The notes: a model not told the origin generated them from the sequence alone. A stretch of DNA of 64,000 nucleotides from Flaccisagitta enflata (GCA_965153355.1 OZ231127.1:16864001-16928000); one strand, 5' to 3'; shown: positions 25,626-39,163, counted from the first letter of the stretch. Numbers and translations are program-made.

Positions 25626-25769
25626 AACATTCAACGGCGATGTGGGAAAAGCGGCTCTTACAGGCTCTCGACAGGCGCCGCGCGAGCCAGAAGAATTGCG
25701 CCAAGGTTATAAAGGCTGTAAAGGAATTGAAAGGGAAAATAAGCAGTAAAGAGACGACCTTACGTCACG

Positions 25770-26020
25770 CACCACTGCTATGCCAAGGTGGGTGATAAAT
25801 GGTGGGTGTCGAGGGAGGATGGTGATGAGGAGGGGTGCCACTGCGATACCGAGGTGGGTGATAAGTGGTGGGTGTCGGCCAAGGGTAGTGATAAGGAGGG
25901 GAGCCACTGCCATGCCAAGGTGGCTGATGATGATGGGTGTCGAGGAAGTGGTGATAAGGAGGGATGCCACTGCCATACCGAGGTGGGTGATAAGTAGTGG
26001 GTGTCGGCCAAGGGTGGACA
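25770..26020 (+). repeat. Four-copy tandem repeat of about 66 bp
   Basis: CCACTGC.ATGCCAAGGTGG starts at about 25770, 25838, 25905 and 25968. Alternate units share TCGAGG... or TCGGCCAAGGGT..., so the real higher-order unit is a dimer. Confidence 0.85.
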
Positions 26021-26062
26021 TGGGGGGCAGTTAAGAAAGGCCTTACGGCCTTGGTTGCTTTA

Positions 26063-26499
26063 CGCTTTTTTTTTATAAGAACATCATTTTTTAGGCAAGT
26101 CTTCAATATTCTTAAATTTTGACCTGTTGCAAGGCTTAACTTTTCTTAAATTGTTCTTGATTAAAACATAGATTTTAACCTGTAACTAAGAACGTTCTTA
26201 ATTAGTTGAATTTGTCATGAAGGAGAAAATGAAGGAGATAATCAATAAAACAACAAGACAGCAGGCTTAAACGATTTACGTAAATGTTAACATCAATAAA
26301 AGTAGAAAAATACATGCTACATGAAGTCAGACATGATTTGCTGAACAGAAAAGAGTCTGTCTATTTACAAAAAAAAACTGATTAAAAAAAAAACAGAAAA
26401 AAGTGTTGTTAGATTTTTAAGATTTTAAGCCTAATAATCTTAAATTTTTGACAATTTGAAGCCTAACGTTCTCATAAACTTGGTTCTTATAAAAGAAAG
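26063..26499. mobile_element. TA-flanked MITE of the TTATAAGAAC type
   Basis: Left end CGCTTTTTTTTATAAGAACA, right end GTTCTTATAAAAGAAAG, with TA just outside both. Subterminal repeats (GGCAAG...TTCTTAAATTTT and TTGACAATTTGAAGCC) also invert. About 437 bp, no coding capacity. Related in design to 27178-27599 and to the ends at 39266/41209. Confidence 0.7.
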
Positions 26500-26679
26500 T
26501 ACTCGAAAACTGACTCCGATTAGTTACATCGGTCAGTCTGCGTGAGAATCTGCCTCTTTTTTTCTGTTCGACATCTTTTCTACCTCTGTTTGTATGCGTA
26601 AGACCCGCGCAAATAGACACTAACACTCATAGACACACAAACACGCACGCAAAAGCACACACATTCGCAGTGTCGTATT

Positions 26680-26781
<102 letters not shown>

Positions 26782-26857
26782 TTCCGTTGTTCGGACGCTT
26801 GCTAACGCGTCGTTATTTCTTTTCAGTGCTTTGGGGCGCGACTATTTCTTAGAATGA

Positions 26858-26915
26858 TGACGTCATTGCAAAGTCAGTCTGTCATTGGCTCATATTTCAA
26901 GTGAGGTGATTGGCT
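26858..26915. promoter_or_regulatory. CRE palindrome with two CCAAT boxes
   Basis: TGACGTCA at 26858-26865 is followed by ATTGGCTCA at 26884 and 26909, 25 bp apart. CRE plus spaced inverted CCAAT boxes is a common promoter layout (CREB/ATF and NF-Y). No gene is recognisable within 1 kb, so this is only a candidate orphan promoter or part of a repeat. Confidence 0.3.
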
Positions 26916-27177
26916 CAGAGGAAGTAAAAGAGAGGAAAACACGAGGTAGGTGCGTGAAGTAAGGTGAGAGAGGTCGGATCATTGACGTTGGGGAGAAAAG
27001 ATAAGGGAGATCGGAGAGACTCTCGGAGACATAGCGTGAACGTAAAGCGAAACTGCCTTTTACGACAATTATGCATATGCAGAGATAGGTAGGAGTCCTA
27101 CACCCAAGGTACAGGGTGATCAATCTCAACTAGCAAAAACTACTTAGCTTTTACCCTTAGATGTAATATCTCAGGTA

Positions 27178-27599
27178 CACGCTTTTCATTTTATAAGAAC
27201 ATGGATTTTTAAAGTCAGCCTCAGCGTTCTTATTTTCAGCCCCTTTTTGAGGCTCAAGCGTTCTTAACATGTTCTTATTTTTAAATTAGATAATCTCTTT
27301 GATTATATATCTATGTTAATATAAAAGTTTGTTTTTTAAGCAAATGTAAAAAAAAAACATTTTCATTAAATAAAAAAATTATAAGATTAATATTCAAAAA
27401 ATAATGAATTATCATTTTTTAAAACATTATTAAAATATCCATTGTTAAGGGTTTTTCATCTAATTTTACTGTTTTTTTTAAAACTTAAATTTTTATCTTC
27501 AAATCTGAGGCTCAGTATGTTCTTAAGATGTTCTTATTTTTTGGCCAAATCTGAGGCTGATGTTCTTATAAACAGTGTTCTTATAAAAAGAAAAGCGTG
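27178..27599. mobile_element. Nested TA-flanked MITE
   Basis: Left CACGCTTTTCATTTTATAAG, right CTTATAAAAAGAAAAGCGTG, with TA at 27176-27177 and 27600-27601. It lies wholly inside 27112-28011, so it is the younger insertion. No coding capacity. Confidence 0.8.
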
Positions 27600-27695
27600 T
27601 ATATGAAATCATTTGTCACTTAAAGTACTATGTTTGACATTTTTTGTGCACAAATTTTATGGGTCTAAGATGATTTTTTCTTGAATTGCTCTTAT

Positions 27696-27829
27696 TTCTG
27701 AAAGTATTCAACTGTTGATGTCAGTTTCTGAAAGTATTCAACTGTTGATGTCAGTTTAGTATAAAATGAAGCAAAATTCTGAAAGTATTCAACTGTTGAT
27801 GTCAGTTTAGTATAAAATGAAGCAAAATT
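27696..27829 (+). repeat. 52 bp tandem repeat, 2.6 copies
   Basis: TTCTGAAAGTATTCAACTG begins at 27696, 27725 and 27777. The last two units are identical over about 52 bp, and the first is a 29 bp partial. Confidence 0.9.
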
Positions 27830-28195
27830 TTTATTTTTTTTTTTCATTTGGCACCATTATTGCAATGAAAGCATTTAAAAAAAAATTTGTCTTAAAAAAA
27901 TAATGTTTTTTTTTAGTCATATGTATAATTATTTGTTTTACTTCAAATTGATACTGAGGACAAACTATTCATCCCAGGCGTAGTTTTTGCCAGTTGAGAT
28001 TGATCACCCTGTAACACTTTTTAGTCCCATTCCGCGCTGCACGACTCTAAAACTAAAAGCTGCTCAACTCTATAAATAAAAGCGTCTTTTTGGACGGTTC
28101 GTCAGTTGATCCATTGGTCACATTTGTCAATTCACTTTTGAGTCACTTCACTTTTGAGTCACGTCTTCTGCCAAAGTACCCACTGGCCTGCTACT

Positions 28196-28761
28196 ACCTA
28201 GGAAATGATTATGGAATCAACTTCTACCATAGATATCTTGGCATCAAAAAAAGCTAAATAACTTTTTTAAAAAAGCAAGTTAATCTACATCGAAAAATCT
28301 TCAAGATGAGTTCAATCTGGTCTCTGTAGCTCAAACCGTCTAGAAATGACAAGCAAAAGAGTTGAAACTTTAATTTTCAAAATGGGTAGAAAAAGTAAAA
28401 AATTATCGAACAAAGAAATTAGGGTTATCTTCGGCTTGAGATATCTTCGCTTTTAAAAAGTAAATTAATCTGCATCAAAAAATCTTCAAGATGAGCGCAA
28501 TCTTGTTTCTGTGCTTTCAACCGTTAAGAAATGACAAGCAAAACTATGGAAACTCTCCATTAAAAGATAAACTGGCAACAACCACTCGCAGATGGCTAAA
28601 CTGTACGAAAATCTTTATCAACCACCCCCTAGCTGTAAAACTGAAGATATTAGTTAGAAAAAATATCACATGAATTGCTTATGCGATCAGTATCCTGGTT
28701 TTAGCAGAATTTGGTTGATAAATAAAATCGTACCCTTTTTGATTCCATAATTATTCCCTAG
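28196..28761. mobile_element. Inverted-repeat element with internal direct repeats
   Basis: Ends CTAGGAAATGATTATGGAATC and its near complement GATTCCATAATTATTCCCTAG. Inside, an ~88 bp block (GTTAATCTACATCGAAAAAT...AAATGACAAGCAAAA) occurs at 28272-28365 and again at 28456-28543. Flanking sequence on both sides looks like a degenerate family A (GCACGACTCTAAAAC before, CCAATCGCACGCGA after), so it may be inserted in one. Confidence 0.6.
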
Positions 28762-29193
28762 ATAGTAAGTCACTGCCCTTGTCCAATCGCACGCGAATGA
28801 AATTGCTGCGAATTATATGCGATCTTCCATGTTCAGAAACGCCAGAATTACAAGAACGCCACCAAGCAGTACAATCGCACAAACAAACTTTCACTTCTCC
28901 AACTTCCTTTACCCGAGTCATCAAAAGGTTATTGACGTTTTCTCATAGGTTGTTGAAAATGTCATTGTACTTAAACGTCAACTTTAACTAACTGATCAAG
29001 CTAATCCAACTGATCCATTCAATCCAAACGATCAATCGTTATCCAAGTGATCAAACATATTCTAACTGATAAAGATCGTGTTCTATTGTTGACGTTTTTT
29101 TTCCTTCTCGTCACTCCGAAGTCCATTATCAAGCATAAGACTCATCCCTTCTAAGCTATAATAAGAATGGATAATTAGATAAGGCAAGATACC

Positions 29194-29419
29194 AGATTCG
29201 CCGGGCTAACTATAAGAAATATGTCCACACCCTGTCACACTGATTTCACACTCACACATAGGGATTTTCATAATTCTGGAATGATGAAGTGCCATTTCTA
29301 TGGCGCATGAACTGAAAAACAGTACTAAAACACTCATAGATAGATTTTTCTTTATGAATCAGTGAAATACTGATGTTGCAAAGTGTGGACATATTTCTTA
29401 TAGTTGGCCCGGAGAATCT
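29194..29419. mobile_element. Short inverted-repeat element, 226 bp
   Basis: Arms of about 37 bp with two mismatches: AGATTCGCCGGGCTAACTAT... and ...ATAGTTGGCCCGGAGAATCT. The shared inner part includes AAGAAATATGTCCACAC. No coding capacity and no clear target duplication. Confidence 0.75.
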
Positions 29420-29629
29420 AGAATCATGCCATAAACGTTTCAGTGACGATAAAAGAACCAATTTCACAATATGAATAGGTGGAATGGGAATTGGCTACCT
29501 TGTAGTAACAACCCGGGTGAATGAAAATGACCTCATATGTTGATCTATCTGCATCTATCCACCGGTGTGACACTATGTATATTTGTCTCCGTCCCTGTAT
29601 TTGTCTGTCTGCGTCGGTGTCTGTCTCGG

Positions 29630-29745
<116 letters not shown>

Positions 29746-29982
29746 TTTGTTCAAGTTGCCCAAGTGTGTGTTGTGTGTCTTTGAGTGGTCAGCTCAACTG
29801 GTTTTCATGATAATGACTTTTTTGCTTTGTATCTTTGCTACCAAGTTGCTTTTTTCTTTTTTTTTTCTTTTTTTTTTTGCACTTATTTTCTCTGCTGGCC
29901 TCTCCTGTTTGGTTCTTTTTTTCTGGTTAGTTAAAAAGGATTATTGGCGGAAAATTAGTCAACATTTGGTCACTTTCTCTTT

Positions 29983-30017
29983 GTTGTTGTTGTTGTCTTT
30001 ATCTTCGTTTTTGTTGC

Positions 30018-30066
<49 letters not shown>

Positions 30067-30068
30067 GC

Positions 30069-30124
<56 letters not shown>

Positions 30125-30142
30125 TTATTTTCAATGTTGTTT

Positions 30143-30193
<51 letters not shown>

Positions 30194-30203
30194 TTATTTT
30201 CAA

Positions 30204-30291
<88 letters not shown>

Positions 30292-30293
30292 GC

Positions 30294-30366
<73 letters not shown>

Positions 30367-30385
30367 ATTGTTGTTGTTGTTAATG
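29983..30385. repeat. (GTT)n microsatellite
   Basis: About 400 bp of GTT with a repeated TTTTTATTTTCAATGTTG interruption at about 30121 and 30191. Confidence 0.98.
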
Positions 30386-30662
30386 TGAGTGATGTTGCTG
30401 ATGCAAAAAAATTTCAAGATCCGACGGACGAGCAGTCCAACTGACATAATCACCTACGGACCAAATAACTACTCAGAGATCAATGACTCAAAGTCCCAGT
30501 CCCAGTCAAATTCGTTTTTTTTTTTCATTCTATTTAGCATTTGCATTTGCAGCTAGGCTTGTTTTACTCCAGGCCACATGGTGCGTATCCAGAGAGTTAT
30601 TATCTGCATTAAAATTCTGTCATTAGTCACGCTCACAAGCCAGGATTACCTATATTCCACTC

Positions 30663-30951
<289 letters not shown>

Positions 30952-31189
30952 ATTTTCCAATCAGCTCGAGTAACATCTGTTGCCTTCTCCACTTGCCTCT
31001 TTAGGTTTCTCAATTCTCACCTTGATTATTATCATCTTTTCCCTTCCATATTGTTCTTTCCCTTGTGAGTCTCAAAGTCATGAGGCACATATTTTTTCTC
31101 CATATACGCTGACGATGAATTTATTATCATTTCTTCAGTCTCTTCTCTTCCACTTCCATACCTTGTCTATCAACGTATAAGAGGCTCTA

Positions 31190-31456
31190 TCTGTCGGTCG
31201 GTTGGTCGGTCGGTCACTCAAAAACTCATCTCATTCATCAATCATGTTGCTCGTTTTATCATCATATTCATCTACGGTCTGATCTGATAAAGGATGGGAT
31301 AGGTTTGATAGAGTTTGGGATATGTCTTGAAATTCATTCATTATTATATTCATCTACGGTTAGGTCGATAGACGGTAGGTCTGATAGAGCTCGGGACAGG
31401 TCTAAGAATCAATATCGCCAGGCGCACCGTCTTGGCTGGTGTATCCGGCCCTAATT
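31190..31456. repeat. GGTC patch with scattered GATAGAGCTCGGGA units
   Basis: Starts with (GGTC)n, has ATATTCATCTACGGT twice (31264, 31348) and single copies of CTGATAGAGCTCGGGACAGG. The latter is the opposite-strand unit of the 56640-56830 array. Ends GTGTATCCGGCCCTAA, a family A-type terminus. Confidence 0.6.
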
Positions 31457-31459
31457 TTT

Positions 31460-32028
<569 letters not shown>

Positions 32029-32075
32029 AAAACTGCATATTTACAATTATACTGGATTTGTAAATATGCAGTTTT
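32029..32075. repeat. Perfect 18-bp stem, 11-nt loop
   Basis: AAAACTGCATATTTACAA (32029-32046) is exactly complementary to 32058-32075. It could be a minimal MITE remnant or a small structured element. Confidence 0.85.
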
Positions 32076-32452
32076 ACAATCTAACATTATCTTCAAATGA
32101 GTGAAAACACTTGTTATGATCGACGGACCGACGGACCCACCGCTAGACATACCAACCTGTAGAGTGGCGTACACGAGTCTGAAAATTGCAGATGGCTGGA
32201 TAATGGATATCTAATAACGTTAGGCGATGTTCCAATTGCTCGTTACCGCAGCTGATGCTTCTTCGTCCGACAGTCACAATCCACAAAAGCGCACCTGCTA
32301 TCTGAGAGTGAATCAGACAGTGCTTAAATAGATTGACATTCAGTACAAAAACTCATTTCAAATAAAAACATTCAAATGCAAGGAAAAAAGAAGAAATGAA
32401 TAGAAATACCAGTAATTTATATTTTCGTCTAGTAACATGAGCTCCGCTACAA

Positions 32453-32578
32453 ACAAGGCCGTATACAATCCCCCTAAGTCGACGACGGGTGGGCAGGAGC
32501 GGAAAACCTTGAAAAAAGAATGTGACAAACCGACCGACCGACACGGCAAGTTCTAGAGCCTTGGCGTGTACAGTACCC
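32453..32578 (-). repeat. Family A element, short and degenerate
   Basis: ACAAGGCCGTATACAATCC, distal arm AAGTCGACGACGGGTGGGC, GACC tract, and a degenerate hairpin around CTTGGCGTGTAC. Confidence 0.65.
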
Positions 32579-32879
32579 TTTTCGGCCACCATTTGTGTGT
32601 ACACCATTTGTGCCGTCTCTCAGAAATAACTTTGACGCCTCAAGATTTTCTGTGTCAAACTTTCCACTATTTTTTTCCGTTTTTCTTTCGTTCTGTTGTT
32701 TTGTTGTTTTTCGTTTCAACGCCATTTTTATGGGCCATTTCTCGTCTGGCAGCCACTTGGGCGTTTTCCTCGGCTTATTTTGTCAATTTGCCAGGAAAGG
32801 AAGCTTTGGGGTTTTTTTTCTTTCTTTTTTTTTCTTATCATTCAGAATTTCATAAAGATTTGAAATCAAGTCCACCATG

Positions 32880-33093
32880 AACAAGGCCGGATACACGGCT
32901 ACCGAAGTCGCGTGCGGGTGGGCAGGGGCTATATTTGAGGTCACTAGACAATGTGGGCAGGAGCAGTGAGGTCCAAGAAATAAAATCATAAAAAAGTAAA
33001 GTGTGACAGACCAACCGACCAACCGACCAACTTACCAACTGACCAACCGACGGACAAAGCGGATTGTAGAGTCGCGTGCACGCGACTGAAAAT
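32880..33093 (-). repeat. Family A element, canonical
   Basis: Distal arm AGTCGCGTGC at 32906-32915, body with GGGGC.ATATTTGAGGTCA, (GACCAACC)n tract, and perfect hairpin AGTCGCGTGCACGCGACT at 33070-33087. Distal arm and hairpin 5' arm plus loop are identical over 10 bases. Confidence 0.9.
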
Positions 33094-33267
33094 TCTCTTC
33101 CTTTGTCCATTCACCAACAGGGAACTTTTACTGTTTCCTTGTTCCTTGCGATATTACTATGAAAACTGCATTTAGGACGGCCTTTGTATGAATATAACGT
33201 AACATTTAGCCCCACCTCAACGGCGCCAAATACGGCAAAGAACCTCCTTAGAGTCTTTTTTCTTAAC

Positions 33268-34006
33268 TTTTTAGATGCGTCCTCGCATCTCTATCCTTTT
33301 TTTTCCGTCCGTATGTATGTCCGTATGTCCGTTAACCCTACCTCAAAAATCCCGCTTATCCATCTCCAATCACTCACCAACCACCCCTGATCATTTTTAG
33401 ATGCGTCCTCGCATCTCTATAAGAGAGTCTGTCCGTCCGTATGTATGTCATGTGTCAGATTAACCACCTACCTCAAAATCCCGCTTATCCATCTCCATCC
33501 TGCAAGCCACCCCTGATCATTTTTAGATGCGTCCTCGCATCTCTATAAGAGGGTCTGTCCGTCCGTATGTATGTCCGTATGTCCGTTAACCCTACCTCAA
33601 AAATCCCGCTTATCCATCTCCAATCACTCACCAACCACCCCTGATCATTTTTAGATGCGTCCTCGCATCTCTATAAAGTCTATCGATCGTATCATCATCG
33701 TATGTCCAATTAACCCTACCTCAAAATCCCGCTTATCCATCTCCAATCACTCACCAACCACCCCTGATCATTTTTAGATGCGTCCTCGCATCTCTATAAG
33801 TATCGACCATCATGTATGTCCGTATGTCCGTTAACCCTACCTCAAAAATCCCTTATCCATCTCAATCACTCACCAACCACCCCTGATCATTTTAGATGCG
33901 TACTCGCATCTCTATAAGAAAGTCTGTAGTCAGCATGTATGTCCGTATGTCCGTTAACCCTACCTCAAAATCCCGCTTATCCATCTCCAATCACTCACCA
34001 ACCACC
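33268..34006 (+). repeat. Family B tandem array, six units
   Basis: The hairpin AGATGCGTCCTCGCATCT recurs at 33273, 33399, 33525, 33653, 33776 and 33894 (fourth-base change in the last). Each is followed by CTCTAT, a (CCGT/ATGT)n tract, TTAACCCTACCTCAAAA, CCGCTTATCCATCTC and ACCACCCCTGATCA. Unit length falls from 126 to about 118 bp because the tetranucleotide part varies most. The array runs into the N gap. Confidence 0.9.
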
Positions 34007-34016
34007 NNNNNNNNNN
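34007..34016. other. Assembly gap (10 N)
   Basis: Ten N inside the last ACCACC of the family B array. True array length is unknown. The next sequence belongs to family E. Confidence 0.99.
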
Positions 34017-34235
34017 CTAAGAGGCATTTCTATCACTGTAAAATGAATAAAATGAATAGTAATTCAAAATACTATGAAATTCTAAGAGACTGCAAACGGC
34101 AAACTTTCTATGGCTTTAATTCACGAAGGAGTGTGTATTACACACTGTGGCAAATAAGAAACCAAAGAGTCCTAATGAACTATGATGGAGGCACAATGTC
34201 TCAAACGTCCAAACACAAAAACACAAAACAAAAAC
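34017..34235 (+). repeat. Dispersed repeat family E, copy 2
   Basis: Opposite-strand counterpart of 119-345, abutting a long (CA)n tract on the same side. Confidence 0.75.
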
Positions 34236-34451
<216 letters not shown>

Positions 34452-34574
34452 CTTTGGGAAAGACGGCCAGACAGTTTGCCATGGCTAGTTAGTCGAACAT
34501 GTGTTAAATATTTGTATGCACTGCAGCAAAATTTGTCAGATGCCTTGACAAGCATGTGACGGACTCACCAACTG

Positions 34575-34576
<2 letters not shown>

Positions 34577-34629
<53 letters not shown>
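34577..34629. repeat. (CT)n microsatellite
   Basis: Pure CT, about 50 bp. Confidence 0.97.
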
Positions 34630-34631
<2 letters not shown>

Positions 34632-34913
34632 AGCGCTCATTCCTCGGCAGTCTGGGCTTCTCTAGCCGAGATGTCAAATTAATGGACAAAATATTGCCGC
34701 GTGAACTCGGGAGTGGAAAGTTGTCGTGGTTTTTAGCTCACTCACAACTCACCTCTTAAGTAGCCAAGTTGTTGCTTCAATCGTGTAAAGAAACGCCTCT
34801 TACGACTCATGTGTGCAACATTGAAACCGATGCACTTTGAGGCAGATGTCCATCACGACGAAACGGGAGAGGGCAAAACCGACGTCTCCAGACGCGATTG
34901 TTTCTGTTTAGAG

Positions 34914-35022
<109 letters not shown>

Positions 35023-35274
35023 GCCAGATAGACAGACAAAGGGACAGACAGATAGAGAGGAAAGGGAGTGTGTGGGAAAGGGATGGAAGGCAAGAGAAAA
35101 AAGAAATATTGTTGATTTGCGATAGAATAAATCCTGGGATAGCATTCATCTTATTTGCATTTGTAAAGAGAGATTCTTTATTGAGAATGCGACGCACGTT
35201 CTCAACGACGGACGGAATAGATCATCATTTGTAGAGAGCGAAAGGAAAACATACATCTAGGGTAAGGAATAAAG

Positions 35275-36510
<1,236 letters not shown>

Positions 36511-36633
36511 TAACGAACTTTGTCATGGAAGAGACACACAATTGTTATACCTGAAGGATGTGTTCTCAATGAAGCGCGAATGTTTGTACTTCAGTAATAC
36601 AATAGTGTGTGTCTTCCATGGCAAAGTTCGTTT
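36511..36633. repeat. Inverted repeat, arms of about 38 bp
   Basis: AACGAACTTTGTCATGGAAG...CACACAATTGT is mirrored by ACAATAGTGTGTGTCTTCCATGGCAAAGTTCGTT (its last half, CTTCCATGGCAAAGTTCGTT). A 45 bp loop separates them. It directly abuts the family B-type element at 36631. Confidence 0.75.
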
Positions 36634-36749
36634 TTAGGTGCGCCAAAGTACCTCTATAACTGGCTGTGTCCGTCTGTCTGTCTGTTGGTAAAGCATTCGT
36701 TCGACGATGCACACGGCGCACCTTATTGGCCTACTTGGTCTTGTTTATT
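36631..36749 (+). repeat. Family B-type element, AGGTGCGCC subfamily
   Basis: T-run, hairpin AGGTGCGCCAAAGTACCT (36635-36652), CTCTATAACTGGCTGTG, a (GTCTGTC)n tract, distal arm GGCGCACCT (36715-36723) and terminus GGTCTTGTTT. The distal arm is the exact complement of the first nine hairpin bases. Confidence 0.75.
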
Positions 36750-36753
36750 GAAC

Positions 36754-36912
36754 AAGGCCGGATATACGGAGCAACAGTGGCGGACGGTTATGCAGGGGAA
36801 GTAAAACCAAAAAAACCACTCGCAATTTGAAAATGTAACGGACTGAAGGATTGACGGACTGACGGACCGACCAACATGGCAGGGTGTAGAGTCGCGTGTC
36901 GGCGACTAAAAA
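36754..36912 (-). repeat. Family A element
   Basis: AACAAGGCCGGATATACGG to GTAGAGTCGCGTGTCGGCGACTAAAAA. It lies tail to tail with the preceding element, 4 bp apart. Confidence 0.85.
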
Positions 36913-37324
36913 TACAGGTAGGTCAGTTGATATTTTCCAAATATGTGCGACTGACGAGTCACGAGAGAAATCGGATCTGTTTTGGTTGCTTTATATCATA
37001 TTATATATTATATTATATAAATTTTCCAGAATGTCGCGCTGCACTTTATTAGGTTATCAATTCACAAATAAATCCATCGCCCTTCACCGCGCTCTATTCG
37101 TTTTATTGAGCTTCTAACCACTGCATTGCAACCACTGTAACTCGAAATTTCCGCTTTCAGCATTTTACTTAGATTCCATTTACTGTTACTTCTTGTTACT
37201 TCCTGTTACCTCCCGTTACTTCTTTTCTCGTTTCTCACGAATCGCCCTCAGGCCTGAGTCTCAAGCAGTGCAATCTTTTGACTTGCTTTTGGTCGACATA
37301 AGGTCGGCGAGGTTTTCTTCCTTT

Positions 37325-38093
37325 TTGGGCAGCGGCCCCGAAGGGGCCGATGACCTATGCTTTCAGAAATTTCTCCTTCTCCTCCTTCTCCTTCTTCGTA
37401 CCCCCCCCCAGACTCCAGGCCCATATCTCAGCCTCAAGACCCAAATCCTAGCCTCGAGGCTCAAATCCCAGCCTCGAGGCTCAAATCCCAGCCTCGAGGC
37501 TCAAATCCCAGCCTCGAGGCTCAAATCCCAGCCTCGAGGCTCAAATCCCAGCCTCGAGGCTCAAATCCCAGCCTTGAGGCTCAAATCCCAGTCCTAAGGC
37601 TCAAATCCTAGCCTCGAGGCTCAAATCCCAGCCTATGCTTTCAGAAATTTCTCCTTCTCCTCCTTCTCCTTCTTCCCCCCAGACTCCAGGCCCATATCTC
37701 AGCCTCAAGACCCAAATCCTAGCCTCGAGGCTCAAATCCCAGCCTCGAGGCTCAAATCCCAGCCTCGAGGCTCAAATCCCAGCCTTGAGGCTCAAATCCC
37801 AGTCCTAAGGCTCAAATCCTAGCCTCGAGGCTCAAATCCCAGCCTCAAAGCTCAAATCCCAGCCTTGAGGTCAAATCCCAGCCTTGAAGCTTAAGTTCCA
37901 GCCTTGAGGCACAAAACCCAGCCCCGAGGCTCAAATCCCAGCCTCAAGGCCCTAATTCCAGCCTTGAGACTCAAATAAAAACAGCATAGGTCATCGGCCC
38001 CTTCGGGGCCGCTGCCCCTCTAACCACCTCACACCCACATTAACTCACATAGGGGCAATGGGTACCGCTGACCATCTAACGCTTTTGCGACTA
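37325..38093 (+). repeat. Family C element with duplicated array
   Basis: Left TTTTTGGGCAGCGGCCCCGA...GATGACCTATGC, right GCATAGGTCATCGGCCCCTT...GGGGCCGCTGCCC, about 33-bp inverted ends. Between them are about 27 units of ~20 bp (CTCAAATCCCAGCCTCGAGG). The leader AGAAATTTCTCCTTCTCC plus array start occurs twice (37357 and 37643), a ~285 bp internal duplication. A ~100 bp tail (GGTACCGCTGACCATCTAAC) follows the right repeat. Frames with a 20-residue periodic protein are artefacts of the 20 bp unit. Confidence 0.9.
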
Positions 38094-38480
38094 TTCCTTT
38101 CTTTTTCCTTCCTTTTTTTCGACGCATTTATCATCGTTATTGCTGCCATTTTGTGTTTCGCAACCTTTTGATTCCCGGTTCAGTCTTCATCAAATTCAGC
38201 TCTTTGGTCCATTTTATTCCCCCTTTTTTAAAAAAGATTTCTTTTCTCGCGTCGGTCCAAATTCTCTCAAAATCCTTGCCAGCCTCGTTGGGTACGTGGC
38301 TCTTCAAAGTCATTCTCAAGTTTCGCGTTAAGCTGTCTCATTTAGTACTAACTAAGTTTTTAGTCGGAAAGTCGGAAAGTCGGTACGTCACATTTTTAGT
38401 CGCGTGCACGCGACTCTACAACCCGCTTTGTCCGTCGGTTGGTCGGTCGGTCGGTCGGTTGGTTGGTCACACTTTACTTT

Positions 38481-39163
38481 TTGGGCAGCGGCCCCGAAGG
38501 GGGTGTAGAACACAGGGGGACTTTCGTTCGTCCGTTCGTTCGTCCGTTCGTCCGTTCGTTCGTCCGTTAGTCCCCCCTTCATAAGACCACTCAGGCCTCA
38601 AATCTGGCCTCTCAGGCAGCAAATCCAGCCTCTCAGGTCTCAAATCCAGCCTTCCAGGCCTCAAATCTGGCCTCTCAGGCCTAAAATCTGGCCTCTCAGG
38701 CCACAAATCTGGCCTCTTAGGCCACAAATCTGGCCTCCAGGCCTCAAATCTGGCTTCTCAGGTCTCAAACCTGGCCTCTCATGCCTCAAATTAGGCCTCT
38801 CAGGCCTCAAATCAGCCATCTAAACCTCTATTTATTGCTCTGAGGCTTCAAATCAGTCCTCTGGCCTTTCATCCCTTAATCCAGCTCTCTCAAGCCTCAA
38901 GTTAGCCCCCTCAAGCTTCCAATTGGCATTCTGAGGCCTTATATCAGCCTTCTTAGACCTCAGTTTAGGCTCTTGAATGCCTTTAGTCAGCCCTCTATAG
39001 CATCTTATCCACTTCTTCAGGTAGGACGAACGAAAGTCCCCCTGTGTTCTACAGGACTTCGTCCCCTTCGGGGCCGCTGCCCTGCTTCCCCTCACTCCAA
39101 TTCACAATCACTCAAAGCAGGGCAACGGGTATTGCTGACCACATATTGCCCTTGGGCGACCTG
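38481..39163 (+). repeat. Family C element inserted in family A
   Basis: Left GGGCAGCGGCCCCGAAGGG with GTGTAGAACACAGGGGGACT and a (CGTTCGTC)n tract. The centre is ~20 bp GGCCTCAAATCTGGCCTCTC units. The right end mirrors the left (GTCCCCCTGTGTTCTACAGG ... GGGGCCGCTGCCC) and a tail ends CCCTTGGGCGACCTG. It sits in the T-run of family A. Confidence 0.85.

Larger units (their letters stand above)
27112..28011. mobile_element. TA-flanked element, CAGGGTGATCAATC ends
   Basis: Left end CAGGGTGATCAATCTCAACT, right end AGTTGAGATTGATCACCCTG, 32-bp inverted ends, TA outside both (27110-27111, 28012-28013). Without the nested element it is about 476 bp. CAGGGTG termini with TA duplication suit Tc1/mariner-type MITEs. 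Confidence 0.85.

Noticed and set aside
25312-25749. Repeat protein of the CCGCTGCCA array
   Set aside because: A 9 bp repeat yields an artificial periodic protein; the units are degenerate without a codon-position bias.
32880-33093. Family A as a Helitron
   Set aside because: A terminal hairpin followed by CTAA is suggestive, but the hairpin is directly at the end and not about 10 nt inside, there is no 5' TC terminus, and the distal complementary arm is unlike Helitrons.
37193-37611. 20-residue periodic protein frames
   Set aside because: A 20 bp DNA repeat read in triplets automatically gives a 20-residue period in all three phases.
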